From CBDUQI01 sp965369325 (GTDB lineage Bacteria > Pseudomonadota > Gammaproteobacteria > Steroidobacterales > JBCBZW01): DNA of 34,795 nucleotides. The notes below the pieces were generated by a model that worked only from the letters and a program-made list of their open reading frames with translations, ran no database searches and was not told the DNA's origin. A program made the position numbers and the translations under genes. Of the stretch, positions 8,515 through 16,816 are shown piece by piece (the first letter of the stretch is position 1; the number at the start of each line of letters is the position of its first letter). Location of the stretch: contig CBDUQI010000039.1 of the NCBI GenBank assembly GCA_965369325.1, positions 1 to 34,795 on the forward strand, in the 5' to 3' direction.

Positions 8515-9663
8515 TCATGCGTGCGTACGTTGCATCATGTGGATAAAGCGCTCAAACAGCGGGCGTATGTCGTGTGGCCCCGGGCTGGCCTCAGGATGGC
8601 CCTGAAAACCAAACGCCGGACAATCGGTGCGCTCGACGCCCTGCAGGGTGTCGTCAAACAACGATCGGTGAGTGGGCTGCAACTGCGCGGGCAACGTCGC
8701 CTCATCAATCGCAAATCCGTGGTTCTGGCTGGTGATCATCACCTTGCCACTGGCCATATCCAGCACCGGATGGTTGGCCCCGTGATGTCCGAATTTCATT
8801 TTTACGGTGGCGGCCCCGCTCGCCAGCCCCAAAAGCTGATAGCCAAGGCAAATGCCAAACATCGGCAGGCCTTCGGCCAGCAACGTGGCAATAGCTTTGA
8901 TGGCGTAGTCGCAAGGCTCCGGATCGCCGGGGCCGTTAGATAAAAACACCCCGTCAGGCTTCATCGCCAGCACTTGCTCGCCGGGCGTTTGCGCGGGAAC
9001 CACCGTCACCTCGCAACCGTATTCCACCAGCAGGCGCAGGATATTGTGTTTGATACCAAAATCGTAGGCCACCACCCGCCACCGTCGATCACCGCGATGT
9101 ACGTTCAGTGGGGCGTCCTGGGGATGCCGCCAGCAGCCTTCATCCCAGTCGTATGCCGCTGCGGTCGAAACCACCTTGGCCAGGTCCATACCCGCCAGCC
9201 CCGGAAACTCGCGCGCCATCGCGACCGCCCGCTCTACGTCCGGCATCTGCTCGCCATCGCCGGTGAGGATGCAGCCGGGCTGAGCGCCGCGCTCGCGAAT
9301 CACACGCGTTAGCGCCCGGGTGTCGAGCCCGCTGATCGCCACCAGGTTCTGAGCCTGCAAAAACGCCCCCAAGCTTCCCTGCTGACGCCAGTTGGAGGCG
9401 TGTGTCGGCACGTCCCGCACGACTAGGCCGCCGGCAAACGCCCGCGCAGACTCATCGTCTTCGCCGGTGGTGCCAGTATTGCCAATATGCGGATAGGTGA
9501 GGGTAACAAGTTGGCGGCAGTAGGACGGGTCGGTGAGTATCTCCTGATACCCCGTCATGGCCGTATTAAATACGACTTCGCCGACAGTCGAGCCGGAAAC
9601 GCCAATCGACTCTCCGTGAAAGAGACTGCCATCGGCCAGCGCCATCACAGCGGGTATTATCAC
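8515..9663 (-). CDS. carA: Carbamoyl-phosphate synthase small subunit
   Basis: CarA is the class I glutaminase that releases ammonia from glutamine and channels it to CarB. The 382 residues comprise the CPSase small-chain domain and a glutamine amidotransferase domain with the nucleophile in MFGICLGYQ (Cys about 272) and the HPE of FQGHPEASPGPHD. The start is a GTG at 9663, preceded by a GGGAG site, and it aligns the N-terminus exactly with E. coli CarA; an in-frame ATG six codons later has no comparable site. A terminator-like hairpin sits 37 bases upstream, so the gene may be controlled by attenuation. Confidence 0.98.
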   Translation of the reverse strand: MIIPAVMALADGSLFHGESIGVSGSTVGEVVFNTAMTGYQEILTDPSYCRQLVTLTYPHIGNTGTTGEDDESARAFAGGLVVRDVPTHASNWRQQGSLGAFLQAQNLVAISGLDTRALTRVIRERGAQPGCILTGDGEQMPDVERAVAMAREFPGLAGMDLAKVVSTAAAYDWDEGCWRHPQDAPLNVHRGDRRWRVVAYDFGIKHNILRLLVEYGCEVTVVPAQTPGEQVLAMKPDGVFLSNGPGDPEPCDYAIKAIATLLAEGLPMFGICLGYQLLGLASGAATVKMKFGHHGANHPVLDMASGKVMITSQNHGFAIDEATLPAQLQPTHRSLFDDTLQGVERTDCPAFGFQGHPEASPGPHDIRPLFERFIHMMQRTHA

Positions 9664-9699
9664 TCCAGATTCTCCCAGACTTCAGCACGCCGGATTGCA

Positions 9700-9736
9700 A
9701 AAAACGGGGGGTCAACGCATGACCTCGCCCGTTTTT
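9700..9736 (-). terminator. Intrinsic terminator or attenuator ahead of carA
   Basis: On the minus strand a 9-bp outer stem (9728-9736 with 9700-9708) carries AAAAACGGG pairing with CCCGTTTTT. An inner stem GGTCA/TGACC closes a 5-base loop, and six U residues end the structure. It lies 111 bases after the dapB stop and 37 before the carA start. It could simply end the dapB transcript. There is too little room below it for a carA promoter, however, so it probably lies within the carA leader. Confidence 0.8.
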
Positions 9737-9783
9737 ATCCATCGAATTCGACCCGTTCGGGACGCGCATGTTCTGGGAGCGCG

Positions 9784-9812
9784 ATTGTACTGGAGGTGGC
9801 AGCGGTTCGCTA
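9784..9812 (-). promoter_or_regulatory. Possible carAB promoter
   Basis: On the minus strand TACAAT (9784-9789) matches the -10 consensus at five of six bases. TAGCGA lies 17 bases upstream (9807-9812) with three of six -35 matches. Initiation here would give a leader of about 110 bases that includes the terminator hairpin. The -35 is weak, so this is tentative. Confidence 0.35.
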
Positions 9813-9846
9813 CCCCGTTGGGCGCTAAAAAAGTAATCGGCCCCGA

Positions 9847-10689
9847 TCAGGCCACCACCATATCGGCCATGCTATAGAGCCCAGGCGGTTGCTGGCGCAG
9901 CCAGCGAACGGCCTGCAAGGCGCCGTTGGCGAAGGCAGCCCGCGATCCAGCGCGGTGCGTGATCTCGATGCGCTCGCCAGGGCCAGCGAACATCACGGTG
10001 TGCTCACCCGGTATGTCACCGCCGCGCAGGCTGGCGAAACCGATGCTGCCCGCCAGCCGCGCCCCGTGGCGATCCTCGCCTGGCCCCATGCCGGCGGCAA
10101 TATCTTCCAGCCGCTGACCGGATTGCGCCGCGATAACCTCGCCAAAGCGCAACGCAGTGCCAGAGGGCGCGTCCCGCTTGGCGTTGTGATGCGTTTCTAG
10201 TATTTCCACGTCATACGCCGGCCCCAACAGGCGGGCGGCAAGCGCGGCCAGTTCGAACGCCACGTTCACGCCCGTGCTCATGTTGGGCGCATGCAGGATC
10301 GGGATATGGGCGGCAACATCGCGTAGCTGCTGCAAATCATCCGCGGCCAGGCCGGTGACGCCGCTGAGCAAAGCACAGCCATGCCGCTGGCAGGCGGTGA
10401 GCGTCGCGCCGAGGCAGTCCGGCAACGTGAAGTCGATGGCAACATCGGCACCGGCCAGGGCCGTGTTCAGATCGTCGGTGAGGTTCGCCCCGCATGCAGG
10501 ATGGCCGAGCAGCCCAGCGGCATCCTGGCCCAGTCCGGGATTGCCTTGCGAGGCCAACGCCCCACTGATACAGATCGCAGCGCTCTGCCCGTCCGGCATC
10601 GCTGCCAGTGCTTCAAACAGTGCCCGGCCCATGCGCCCGCTAGCACCGAGCAAGGCCAGATGCAGCGCCGGATCAGTCCCCGAGGTCAT
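9847..10689 (-). CDS. dapB: 4-hydroxy-tetrahydrodipicolinate reductase
   Basis: DapB reduces hydroxytetrahydrodipicolinate with NAD(P)H in the lysine and diaminopimelate pathway. The 280-residue protein has the N-terminal nucleotide-binding loop LLGASGRMG (13-21) and the catalytic segment ETHHNAKRDAPSGTA, with His 167/168 and Lys 171. Its ATG lies inside the end of dnaJ (17-base overlap), so translation is probably coupled to the chaperone operon. The dnaJ-dapB-carA-carB order matches Pseudomonas. Confidence 0.97.
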   Translation of the reverse strand: MTSGTDPALHLALLGASGRMGRALFEALAAMPDGQSAAICISGALASQGNPGLGQDAAGLLGHPACGANLTDDLNTALAGADVAIDFTLPDCLGATLTACQRHGCALLSGVTGLAADDLQQLRDVAAHIPILHAPNMSTGVNVAFELAALAARLLGPAYDVEILETHHNAKRDAPSGTALRFGEVIAAQSGQRLEDIAAGMGPGEDRHGARLAGSIGFASLRGGDIPGEHTVMFAGPGERIEITHRAGSRAAFANGALQAVRWLRQQPPGLYSMADMVVA

Positions 10690-11815
10690 CGAAGAATTCT
10701 TTCACCCGATCGATCCAGGTACGCTCACGCGGGCTGTGGCGTCCGGTCTTGTCTTTCTCCATCGTGCCTTCGAATTTGCGCAGCAGGTCTTTCTGGGCGG
10801 ATGTGAGATTCACTGGGGTTTCTACGGTGACCTGGCAGTACAGGTCGCCAATAGCCCCTCCGCGCACTGGCTTTACGCCCTTGCCGCGCAGACGGAAGGT
10901 ACGTCCGGACTGCGTACCCACCGGAATCTTCAGCGAGACCGCACCATTCAGCGTCGGCACCTCTACCGACCCGCCCAGCGCACAGGTGACGAAGGACACC
11001 GGTATCTCGCAGGACAAATCGGCCCCGTCACGCTCGAAGATGGGGTGCCCTTTGAGCCTGACCTCAACGTATAGATCACCGGACGGACCACCGTTGCGTC
11101 CCGCCTCGCCCTCGCCGGGCAGACGGATACGATCCCCGCTATCCACACCTGCGGGCACTGTCACCGCCAGTGTGCGGGTCTGTTCAACCCGTCCCTGGCC
11201 GCGGCACTTGACGCAGGGGCTGCCAATCACCTCGCCCTGCCCACGACAACGCGGGCAGGTCTGTTGCAATGAGAAAAAGCCCTGCTGCATCCGTACCTGA
11301 CCGCTGCCACCGCAGGTCTCACAGCTAACCGGTTTGCTACCGGGTTCGGCACCGTTGCCATCGCATGCCTCGCAAGCGCTCAAGCTGGGAATATCGATCT
11401 CGACTTTCGTGCCGAACACCGCCTCTTCCAGCTCCAGATCCAGCTCATAGCGCAGATCCGCACCGCGGAACACTCGGGAGCGCCGACCACGTCCTGCGCC
11501 GCCACCCCGGCCGCCACCGAAAATGTCGCCGAAGATATCGCCAAACACATCACCAACGTCGCCGGCCTGAAAGCCGCCACCGCCGCCGCCGGGATTCACC
11601 CCGGCGTGGCCAAACTGGTCGTAGGCCTGGCGCTTTTGAGGATCGCTGAGGACCTCGTAGGCCGCTTTGACTTCCTTGAACTGCGCCTCCGCACCGGCAT
11701 CACCCGGATTGCGGTCCGGGTGATACTTCATCGCCTTGCGTCGATAGGCCTTCTTGAGCTCAGCCTCTGAGGCATCGCGGCCAAGGTCCAGCGTCTTGTA
11801 ATAATCTTCAGGCAT
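10673..11815 (-). CDS. dnaJ: Chaperone DnaJ (Hsp40)
   Basis: DnaJ delivers unfolded clients to DnaK and stimulates its ATPase. The 380 residues are a canonical type I protein. The J domain has HPD at 32-34, a Gly/Phe-rich linker follows (about 75-110), then a zinc domain with four CxxCxGxG-type repeats (CEACDGNG, CETCGGSG, CPRCRGQG, CVKCRGQG), then the substrate-binding domain. It starts 24 bases after dnaK and overlaps dapB at its 3' end. Confidence 0.98.
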   Translation of the reverse strand: MPEDYYKTLDLGRDASEAELKKAYRRKAMKYHPDRNPGDAGAEAQFKEVKAAYEVLSDPQKRQAYDQFGHAGVNPGGGGGGFQAGDVGDVFGDIFGDIFGGGRGGGAGRGRRSRVFRGADLRYELDLELEEAVFGTKVEIDIPSLSACEACDGNGAEPGSKPVSCETCGGSGQVRMQQGFFSLQQTCPRCRGQGEVIGSPCVKCRGQGRVEQTRTLAVTVPAGVDSGDRIRLPGEGEAGRNGGPSGDLYVEVRLKGHPIFERDGADLSCEIPVSFVTCALGGSVEVPTLNGAVSLKIPVGTQSGRTFRLRGKGVKPVRGGAIGDLYCQVTVETPVNLTSAQKDLLRKFEGTMEKDKTGRHSPRERTWIDRVKEFFDDLGD

Positions 11816-11839
11816 AGTGTGCGGTCACTCGTTAGCGCG

Positions 11840-13762
11840 CTACTTCTCGTCTTTGACTTCTTCGAATTCGGCATCCACAACGTTGTCGTCGTCGCTAGCG
11901 TCGCCGTCCGCACTCTCGCCGCCCTCAGCCTCGGCCTGCTCAGCATAAACACGCTGCGCGATGGTGCCGGAGGCCTCAGCCAGTGCTGCGGACTTCTCTT
12001 CGATAGCCTCTTTATCGTCGGATTCCAGCACTTCGCGCAAGGCAGCTGCAGCCGCTTCCACTTTTTGCTTTTCTTCCTCTTCGACCTTTTCGCCCAGATC
12101 CGCCAGCGCCTTCTCGGAGGCATGCAGCATGCCTTCGGCCTGATTACGCACGTCCACCAGCTCGCGGAACTTGCGATCTTCATCCGCGTGGGCCTCGGCA
12201 TCGTCCACCATGGCCGCAATCTCATCGTCCGACAGGCCACTGGAGGCCTTGATGACAATGGTCTGCTCTTTACCACTGGCTTTGTCTTTAGCGGAGACGT
12301 TCAAAATACCGTTAGCATCGATATCAAAACTCACCTCTACTTGCGGCACCCCACGGGGCGCCGGCGGGATATCGGCCAGATCAAAACGTCCGAGCGATTT
12401 GTTGTCCGCTGCGCGTTCGCGCTCACCCTGAAGCACGTGAATGGTCACGGCGGTCTGATTGTCTTCTGCCGTTGAGAACACCTGTGTCGCCTTGGTCGGG
12501 ATGGTGGTGTTCTTGTCGATCAGCTTAGTCATCACACGTCCCAGGGTCTCGATGCCCAGCGACAGCGGGGTGACGTCCAGCAGCAGCACGTCTTTGACGT
12601 CGCCCGCCAGCACACCGCCCTGGATGGCAGCACCCACGGCCACGGCCTCATCTGGATTCACGTCACGGCGCGGTTCGTTGCCAAAGAGGTTCTGCACCGC
12701 TTCTTGCACTTTGGGCATGCGCGTCTGACCACCTACCAGAATCACATCGTCAATCTCGCTCACGCTAAGGCCGGCATCTTTCAGGGCCACTTTGCACGGC
12801 GCGAGAGTGCGTTTAATCAGCTCATCAACCAGCGATTCCAGTTTGGCCCGGCTGAGCTTGATGTTCAGGTGCTTGGGACCACTGGCGTCAGCCGTCACGT
12901 AAGGCAGGTTAATCTCGGTCTGGGTGGAAGATGAGAGCTCGATTTTGGCTTTCTCTGCCGCGTCTTTCAGACGCTGCATGGCCAGCGGATCTTCGCGGAT
13001 ATCAATACCGCTCTCTTTCTTAAACTCGTCGGCCAGATAGACGATGATTTGCATATCAAAGTCTTCGCCGCCCAAGAATGTATCGCCGTTGGTGGCCAGC
13101 ACTTCAAACTGGTGCTCACCGTCCACCTCCGCGATCTCAATCACCGAGATATCAAACGTACCGCCACCCAGGTCATACACGGCAATCTTGCTGTCGCCGC
13201 GCTTTTTGTCCATGCCATAGGCCAGCGCGGCCGCGGTGGGCTCGTTAATGATGCGCTTAACCTCAAGCCCGGCAATCTTGCCGGCATCCTTGGTCGCCTG
13301 CCTCTGGGAATCGTTGAAGTAGGCGGGGACGGTAATAACCGCCTCGGTCACCGGCTCGCCCAGGTAGTCTTCAGCCGTTTGCTTCATCTTCATGAGCACC
13401 CGGGCAGATACTTCCGGCGGCGCCATCTTTTTGCCATTGGCCATCACCCAGGCATCGCCGTTGTCTGCCTTGACTATCTTGTACGGCACCATGTCGATGT
13501 CTTTCTGTACCACATCGTCTTCGAACCGGCGCCCGATCAGGCGCTTGACCGCGTACAGCGTGTTTTGCGGGTTGGTGACCGCCTGGCGTTTGGCCGGCTG
13601 GCCGACCAGAACCTCGTTCTGCCCGTCATCTTCCTTGAACGCAACAATCGAGGGCGTCGTACGATCGCCCTCGCTGTTCTCCAGAACTTTCGGCGTATCG
13701 CCTTCCATGACAGCGACACACGAGTTCGTGGTGCCTAGGTCGATTCCGATAATCTTGCCCAT
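11840..13762 (-). CDS. dnaK: Chaperone DnaK (Hsp70)
   Basis: DnaK is the ATP-dependent Hsp70 that binds exposed hydrophobic segments. The 640-residue protein begins with the nucleotide-binding signature IIGIDLGTTNSCVA and contains the Hsp70 signatures IAVYDLGGGTFDIS and VILVGGQTRMPKVQ. A substrate-binding domain follows, with an acidic C-terminus ending EFEEVKDEK that recruits co-chaperones. The ATG has a strong GGTGGAG site. A heat-shock promoter lies about 40 bases upstream, so dnaK-dnaJ can be induced independently of hrcA-grpE. Confidence 0.99.
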   Translation of the reverse strand: MGKIIGIDLGTTNSCVAVMEGDTPKVLENSEGDRTTPSIVAFKEDDGQNEVLVGQPAKRQAVTNPQNTLYAVKRLIGRRFEDDVVQKDIDMVPYKIVKADNGDAWVMANGKKMAPPEVSARVLMKMKQTAEDYLGEPVTEAVITVPAYFNDSQRQATKDAGKIAGLEVKRIINEPTAAALAYGMDKKRGDSKIAVYDLGGGTFDISVIEIAEVDGEHQFEVLATNGDTFLGGEDFDMQIIVYLADEFKKESGIDIREDPLAMQRLKDAAEKAKIELSSSTQTEINLPYVTADASGPKHLNIKLSRAKLESLVDELIKRTLAPCKVALKDAGLSVSEIDDVILVGGQTRMPKVQEAVQNLFGNEPRRDVNPDEAVAVGAAIQGGVLAGDVKDVLLLDVTPLSLGIETLGRVMTKLIDKNTTIPTKATQVFSTAEDNQTAVTIHVLQGERERAADNKSLGRFDLADIPPAPRGVPQVEVSFDIDANGILNVSAKDKASGKEQTIVIKASSGLSDDEIAAMVDDAEAHADEDRKFRELVDVRNQAEGMLHASEKALADLGEKVEEEEKQKVEAAAAALREVLESDDKEAIEEKSAALAEASGTIAQRVYAEQAEAEGGESADGDASDDDNVVDAEFEEVKDEK

Positions 13763-13801
13763 GCTGGATCTACTCCACCTTGAATAACTAATTAAAACTC
13801 T

Positions 13802-13830
13802 AAATGGGGGCGCAAATGGCGCCGTTCAAG
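13802..13830 (-). promoter_or_regulatory. Sigma-32 heat-shock promoter of dnaK
   Basis: On the minus strand CTTGAAC (13824-13830) and CCCCATTT (13802-13809) are separated by 14 bases. The sigma-32 consensus I know is CTTGAAA, 13-14 bases, CCCCATNT, so only the last -35 base differs. The predicted start of transcription lies about 30 bases before the dnaK ATG. The element begins 12 bases beyond the grpE stop. Confidence 0.85.
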
Positions 13831-13841
13831 CGCACCGGGGC

Positions 13842-14423
13842 TCAGCCGGTGGCACCCGGGTCCGGTCGCACCACAATCACGCGGGCCGGACGCAGCAGGC
13901 GCCCGTTCAGCGTGTAACCCTTCTGCACCACCGTTTGCACCTGCTCACCCGTCACCTCCGGGCTGACCAGCATGGTCATGGCCTCGTGCAGATTCGGGTC
14001 AAAGGGTTGGCCGACCGGATCGATCACCTCCAGCCCGAATTTCTCAAATACCTGCCCGAGTTGACGCAGGGTCGCCTCGCTGCCTTCCGTCAGTGCCTCC
14101 AGCGAGGGCGATTCGGCCGCAGCGCAAAGCCCCATCTCCAGGCTGTCGTGCACATCGAGCATCGCCGCGGCGAACTTCTCAATGCCAAATTTGCGGGCTT
14201 TCTCAAGATCATCCCGCGTGCGCTTGCGCAGATTCTGCATCTCCGCCGCTTCTCTCAGATACTTGTCCCAGTTCGCCTGGGCCTCGCCCTGAACTTTCTC
14301 AAGCTGCGCCTGCAGCAGCGCAACGTCCGGCACGCCAACGCCATCGGCTGCCGCCTCGGGCGCCTCCTGCGTTGAGTCCAGCGCCCGCTCGGCGCCTGGC
14401 TCAGATCGGCCATCCTGTGTCAT
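13842..14423 (-). CDS. grpE: Nucleotide exchange factor GrpE
   Basis: GrpE releases ADP from DnaK and acts as a thermosensor. The 193-residue protein has an acidic, low-complexity N-terminus, then a long helix (LLQAQLEKVQGEAQANWDKYLREAAEMQNLRKR) for dimerisation and the C-terminal beta domain ending GRLLRPARVIVV, as is usual. It lies between hrcA and dnaK. A GGAAGGGG site precedes the ATG by about 10 bases. Confidence 0.97.
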   Translation of the reverse strand: MTQDGRSEPGAERALDSTQEAPEAAADGVGVPDVALLQAQLEKVQGEAQANWDKYLREAAEMQNLRKRTRDDLEKARKFGIEKFAAAMLDVHDSLEMGLCAAAESPSLEALTEGSEATLRQLGQVFEKFGLEVIDPVGQPFDPNLHEAMTMLVSPEVTGEQVQTVVQKGYTLNGRLLRPARVIVVRPDPGATG

Positions 14424-14518
14424 CGAAGTGCTTCCCCTTCCAAAAAACAGTTACAAATCAACACAACACCGCGCCGGGCAGCGCTCGGCACGCGAGTCAT
14501 ATGACAGGTTGAGATGGT

Positions 14519-15589
14519 CTATTGGGCCGAGGGATTGTATTTCAAGGCCGCGCCCAACAATTTTGCCGTGACATCGACAATGGGAATCACTCTTTCATAG
14601 GCCATGCGGGTGGGCCCGATCACCCCAAGCACCCCGACAACCTCGTCGTTCAGGGTGTACGGGGCGGTCACCAGCGAGCACTCCTCAAGACCTGCATGGG
14701 AGGACTCCTGACCAATGAATATCTGCACGCCGTCGGCGCTCAGGCACTGATCGAGCAAATGCAGGATGTCTCGCTGACGGTTAAAGGCCTCAAACAGCTC
14801 GCGCATGGTGTCCGGGCCGGCCAGTTCCTCAAAGCTCATCAGGTTAGTCTGCCCCGCCAGCACGTACTCCTTGGCCACACCCGCGCTATCATCCAGCGCC
14901 TGGTGCGCAATCTGAATGGCGTCCATCATGGCCTGGTTCATCGACTCGCGGGTGCTGCTCAGCCCCTCCAACAGGGCGGCGCGGACTTGCGAGATATCGC
15001 GTCCGGCAAACTGCTGATTGAGATAGTTGGAGATCACCTGCAGCTCAGACTGACTATAGCTGCGGTTCAGGTGCAGGATGCGGTTCTGCACATCTTGGGC
15101 GTTGATCACCAAAATCGCCAGGACGCGGTTGTCTGACAGCGGCAGGAATTCGATCTGGCGCAACTGTGCGTAATGCTGGGTGGTGGGCACGGTGACCACG
15201 CCCGCCAGTTGGGTAATCGCCGAGAGCATGTTAGAGGCGGAACTGGCCAGCTCCGCGCCCGGCTGATGATCACCGCCTAGCTGCTGCTGCAGCTGCTGCA
15301 CCTCCGGGGCACTCAAAGGTTGTACCTTCAGTAAGGTGTCCACGAACAAACGATATCCCTTATCCGTTGGCACGCGCCCAGCAGAGGTGTGCGGTGCGCT
15401 GATATACCCCTGCTCCTCAAGATCGGACATCACATTGCGCACGGTCGCCGCGCTGACCGACAGGCCGGAGCTGCGGGTAAGTGTGCGCGAGCCCACTGGC
15501 TGGCCATCGCGAATATAGACCTCTACCAAGGTTTTAAGCAGGTGCTGCGCCCGGTCGGAAATCTCGATGATGTCTTCGTCGGATGACAT
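14519..15589 (-). CDS. hrcA: Heat-inducible transcription repressor HrcA
   Basis: HrcA represses chaperone genes by binding CIRCE inverted repeats and is activated by GroEL. The 356 residues have an N-terminal winged helix (YIRDGQPVGSRTLTRSSGLSVSAATVRNVMSDLEEQGYI region, about 24-62), then the GAF-like and dimerisation domains, including the conserved LASxxSN-like region and GVLGVIGPTRMAYERVIP near the end. HrcA is sporadic among gammaproteobacteria. No CIRCE site is visible near grpE or dnaK, so its targets may be elsewhere, such as groESL. Confidence 0.97.
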   Translation of the reverse strand: MSSDEDIIEISDRAQHLLKTLVEVYIRDGQPVGSRTLTRSSGLSVSAATVRNVMSDLEEQGYISAPHTSAGRVPTDKGYRLFVDTLLKVQPLSAPEVQQLQQQLGGDHQPGAELASSASNMLSAITQLAGVVTVPTTQHYAQLRQIEFLPLSDNRVLAILVINAQDVQNRILHLNRSYSQSELQVISNYLNQQFAGRDISQVRAALLEGLSSTRESMNQAMMDAIQIAHQALDDSAGVAKEYVLAGQTNLMSFEELAGPDTMRELFEAFNRQRDILHLLDQCLSADGVQIFIGQESSHAGLEECSLVTAPYTLNDEVVGVLGVIGPTRMAYERVIPIVDVTAKLLGAALKYNPSAQ

Positions 15590-15622
15590 ACTTGGTCTGG
15601 CTCAATGCGCCACAGAAGGCGT

Positions 15623-15670
15623 ACTACAGAGGATTGATAAAAAGCTAGCAACGACAATGGCTAAGGTCAA
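15623..15670 (-). promoter_or_regulatory. Overlapping candidate promoters of hrcA
   Basis: Two sigma-70-like pairs with 17-base spacers are visible on the minus strand. One is TTGACC (15665-15670) with TAGCTT (15642-15647). The other is TTGCTA (15646-15651) with TGTAGT (15623-15628). Either would give a short leader to the hrcA start at 15589. No CIRCE operator overlaps them. Confidence 0.4.
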
Positions 15671-15799
15671 GCAAACCGGCCACGTTGCCAAGCTCGCTCA
15701 GTCACCGGACCAGGCCCGGAGCAGATTAGGCGTTGCGTGGCGGATCGTGCTACAACCCAGCGTGTTATGGGCATCTGCCTGCACTGTGAGTGGTTTTGA

Positions 15800-16684
15800 A
15801 TGAGCCAGACCTTCGCCACCGTAAGCCTGCTTGGACGGCACGACGACCCGCGCGTGACCGAACCATTAATCGCGCTGGGGGACTTCCTGCACACCCGTGG
15901 AATTACCGCGCTGGCGCAAGCGACGGACACCGATCTGGGCCCAACCGTGGAAACCGGCCCCCTTCAAAGCATCGTACAGCGCGCCGACCTGCTGATGGCC
16001 GTGGGCGGCGACGGCACCATGCTACATGCCGCGGGCCTCGCGGCCGAGCACGACGCGCCCATTCTTGGGATCAACCGCGGGCGCCTGGGTTTTTTGGCCG
16101 ACATCGGTGCGGACGACATGCTGGAGCGGGTGGCCGACGTGCTAGACGGCAAGTTCACCACCGAAAAGCGGGTGATGCTGGAGGCCTGTATCGAAGGTCG
16201 CGAGGAGATCTGTTATGGGCTGAACGACATCGTACTGCAGAAGTGGGATGTCGGACGCATGCTGGAGTTCGAAACCTGGGTGGATGGCACTTATGTGAAC
16301 ACCCACGGCGGTGATGGCCTGATCGTGGCGACACCCACCGGCTCTACGGCCTACGCGCTTTCTTGCGGTGGCCCGATCCTCTCACCCTCTCTGGAGGCAC
16401 TAGCGCTGGTACCCATTTGCCCGCACACGCTAAGTGATCGGCCCATTGTGGTACCGAAGGCCGCACAGATTGAGATCCGCCTGGGTCATCGCGCAGACAC
16501 CCGCGCTCAGGTGACCTGCGACGGCGCCACACTAGCTGAGATCCATCCGGGTGAGCGATTAACGGTAAAAGTCTCAAAACGTCACGTCACGCTGCTGCAT
16601 CCTCACAACTATGACTACTACAAAACGCTGCGTTTGAAGCTGCGCTGGGGCCGGGGGCGGGAGGCGCGGCCCGGCGAGATTTGA
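15800..16684 (+). CDS. nadK: NAD kinase
   Basis: NadK phosphorylates NAD to NADP using ATP. The 294 residues match the bacterial family, with the GGDGT motif at 69-73, the INRGRLGFL strand, the NAD-binding GGDGLIVATPTGSTAYALSCGGPI region in the second domain and CDG near the C-terminus. Divergent from hrcA across 210 bases. In E. coli nadK lies between grpE and recN, and the order here is the same apart from the insertion of hrcA. Confidence 0.97.
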   Translation: MSQTFATVSLLGRHDDPRVTEPLIALGDFLHTRGITALAQATDTDLGPTVETGPLQSIVQRADLLMAVGGDGTMLHAAGLAAEHDAPILGINRGRLGFLADIGADDMLERVADVLDGKFTTEKRVMLEACIEGREEICYGLNDIVLQKWDVGRMLEFETWVDGTYVNTHGGDGLIVATPTGSTAYALSCGGPILSPSLEALALVPICPHTLSDRPIVVPKAAQIEIRLGHRADTRAQVTCDGATLAEIHPGERLTVKVSKRHVTLLHPHNYDYYKTLRLKLRWGRGREARPGEI

Positions 16685-16816
16685 CACATCACCGCGGGAT
16701 CGGCCGCCCGATGCCACCGCAATTTACCCAAAAGCTCGCTCATTGCCCCTACCCGCCAGCATCTAGCCCGGCGATAATGCGCGCTTTCAATGAGCCGCCA
16801 CGAACCGCTATCGACA

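Noticed and set aside
15590..15799. Search for a CIRCE operator at hrcA and at the grpE and dnaK gaps
   Set aside because: No paired TTAGCACTC/GAGTGCTAA-like arms are present; only isolated AGCACTC strings inside coding sequence.
16685..16816. Search for a LexA box upstream of recN
   Set aside because: No CTGT-N8-ACAG-like palindrome is visible in the gap.
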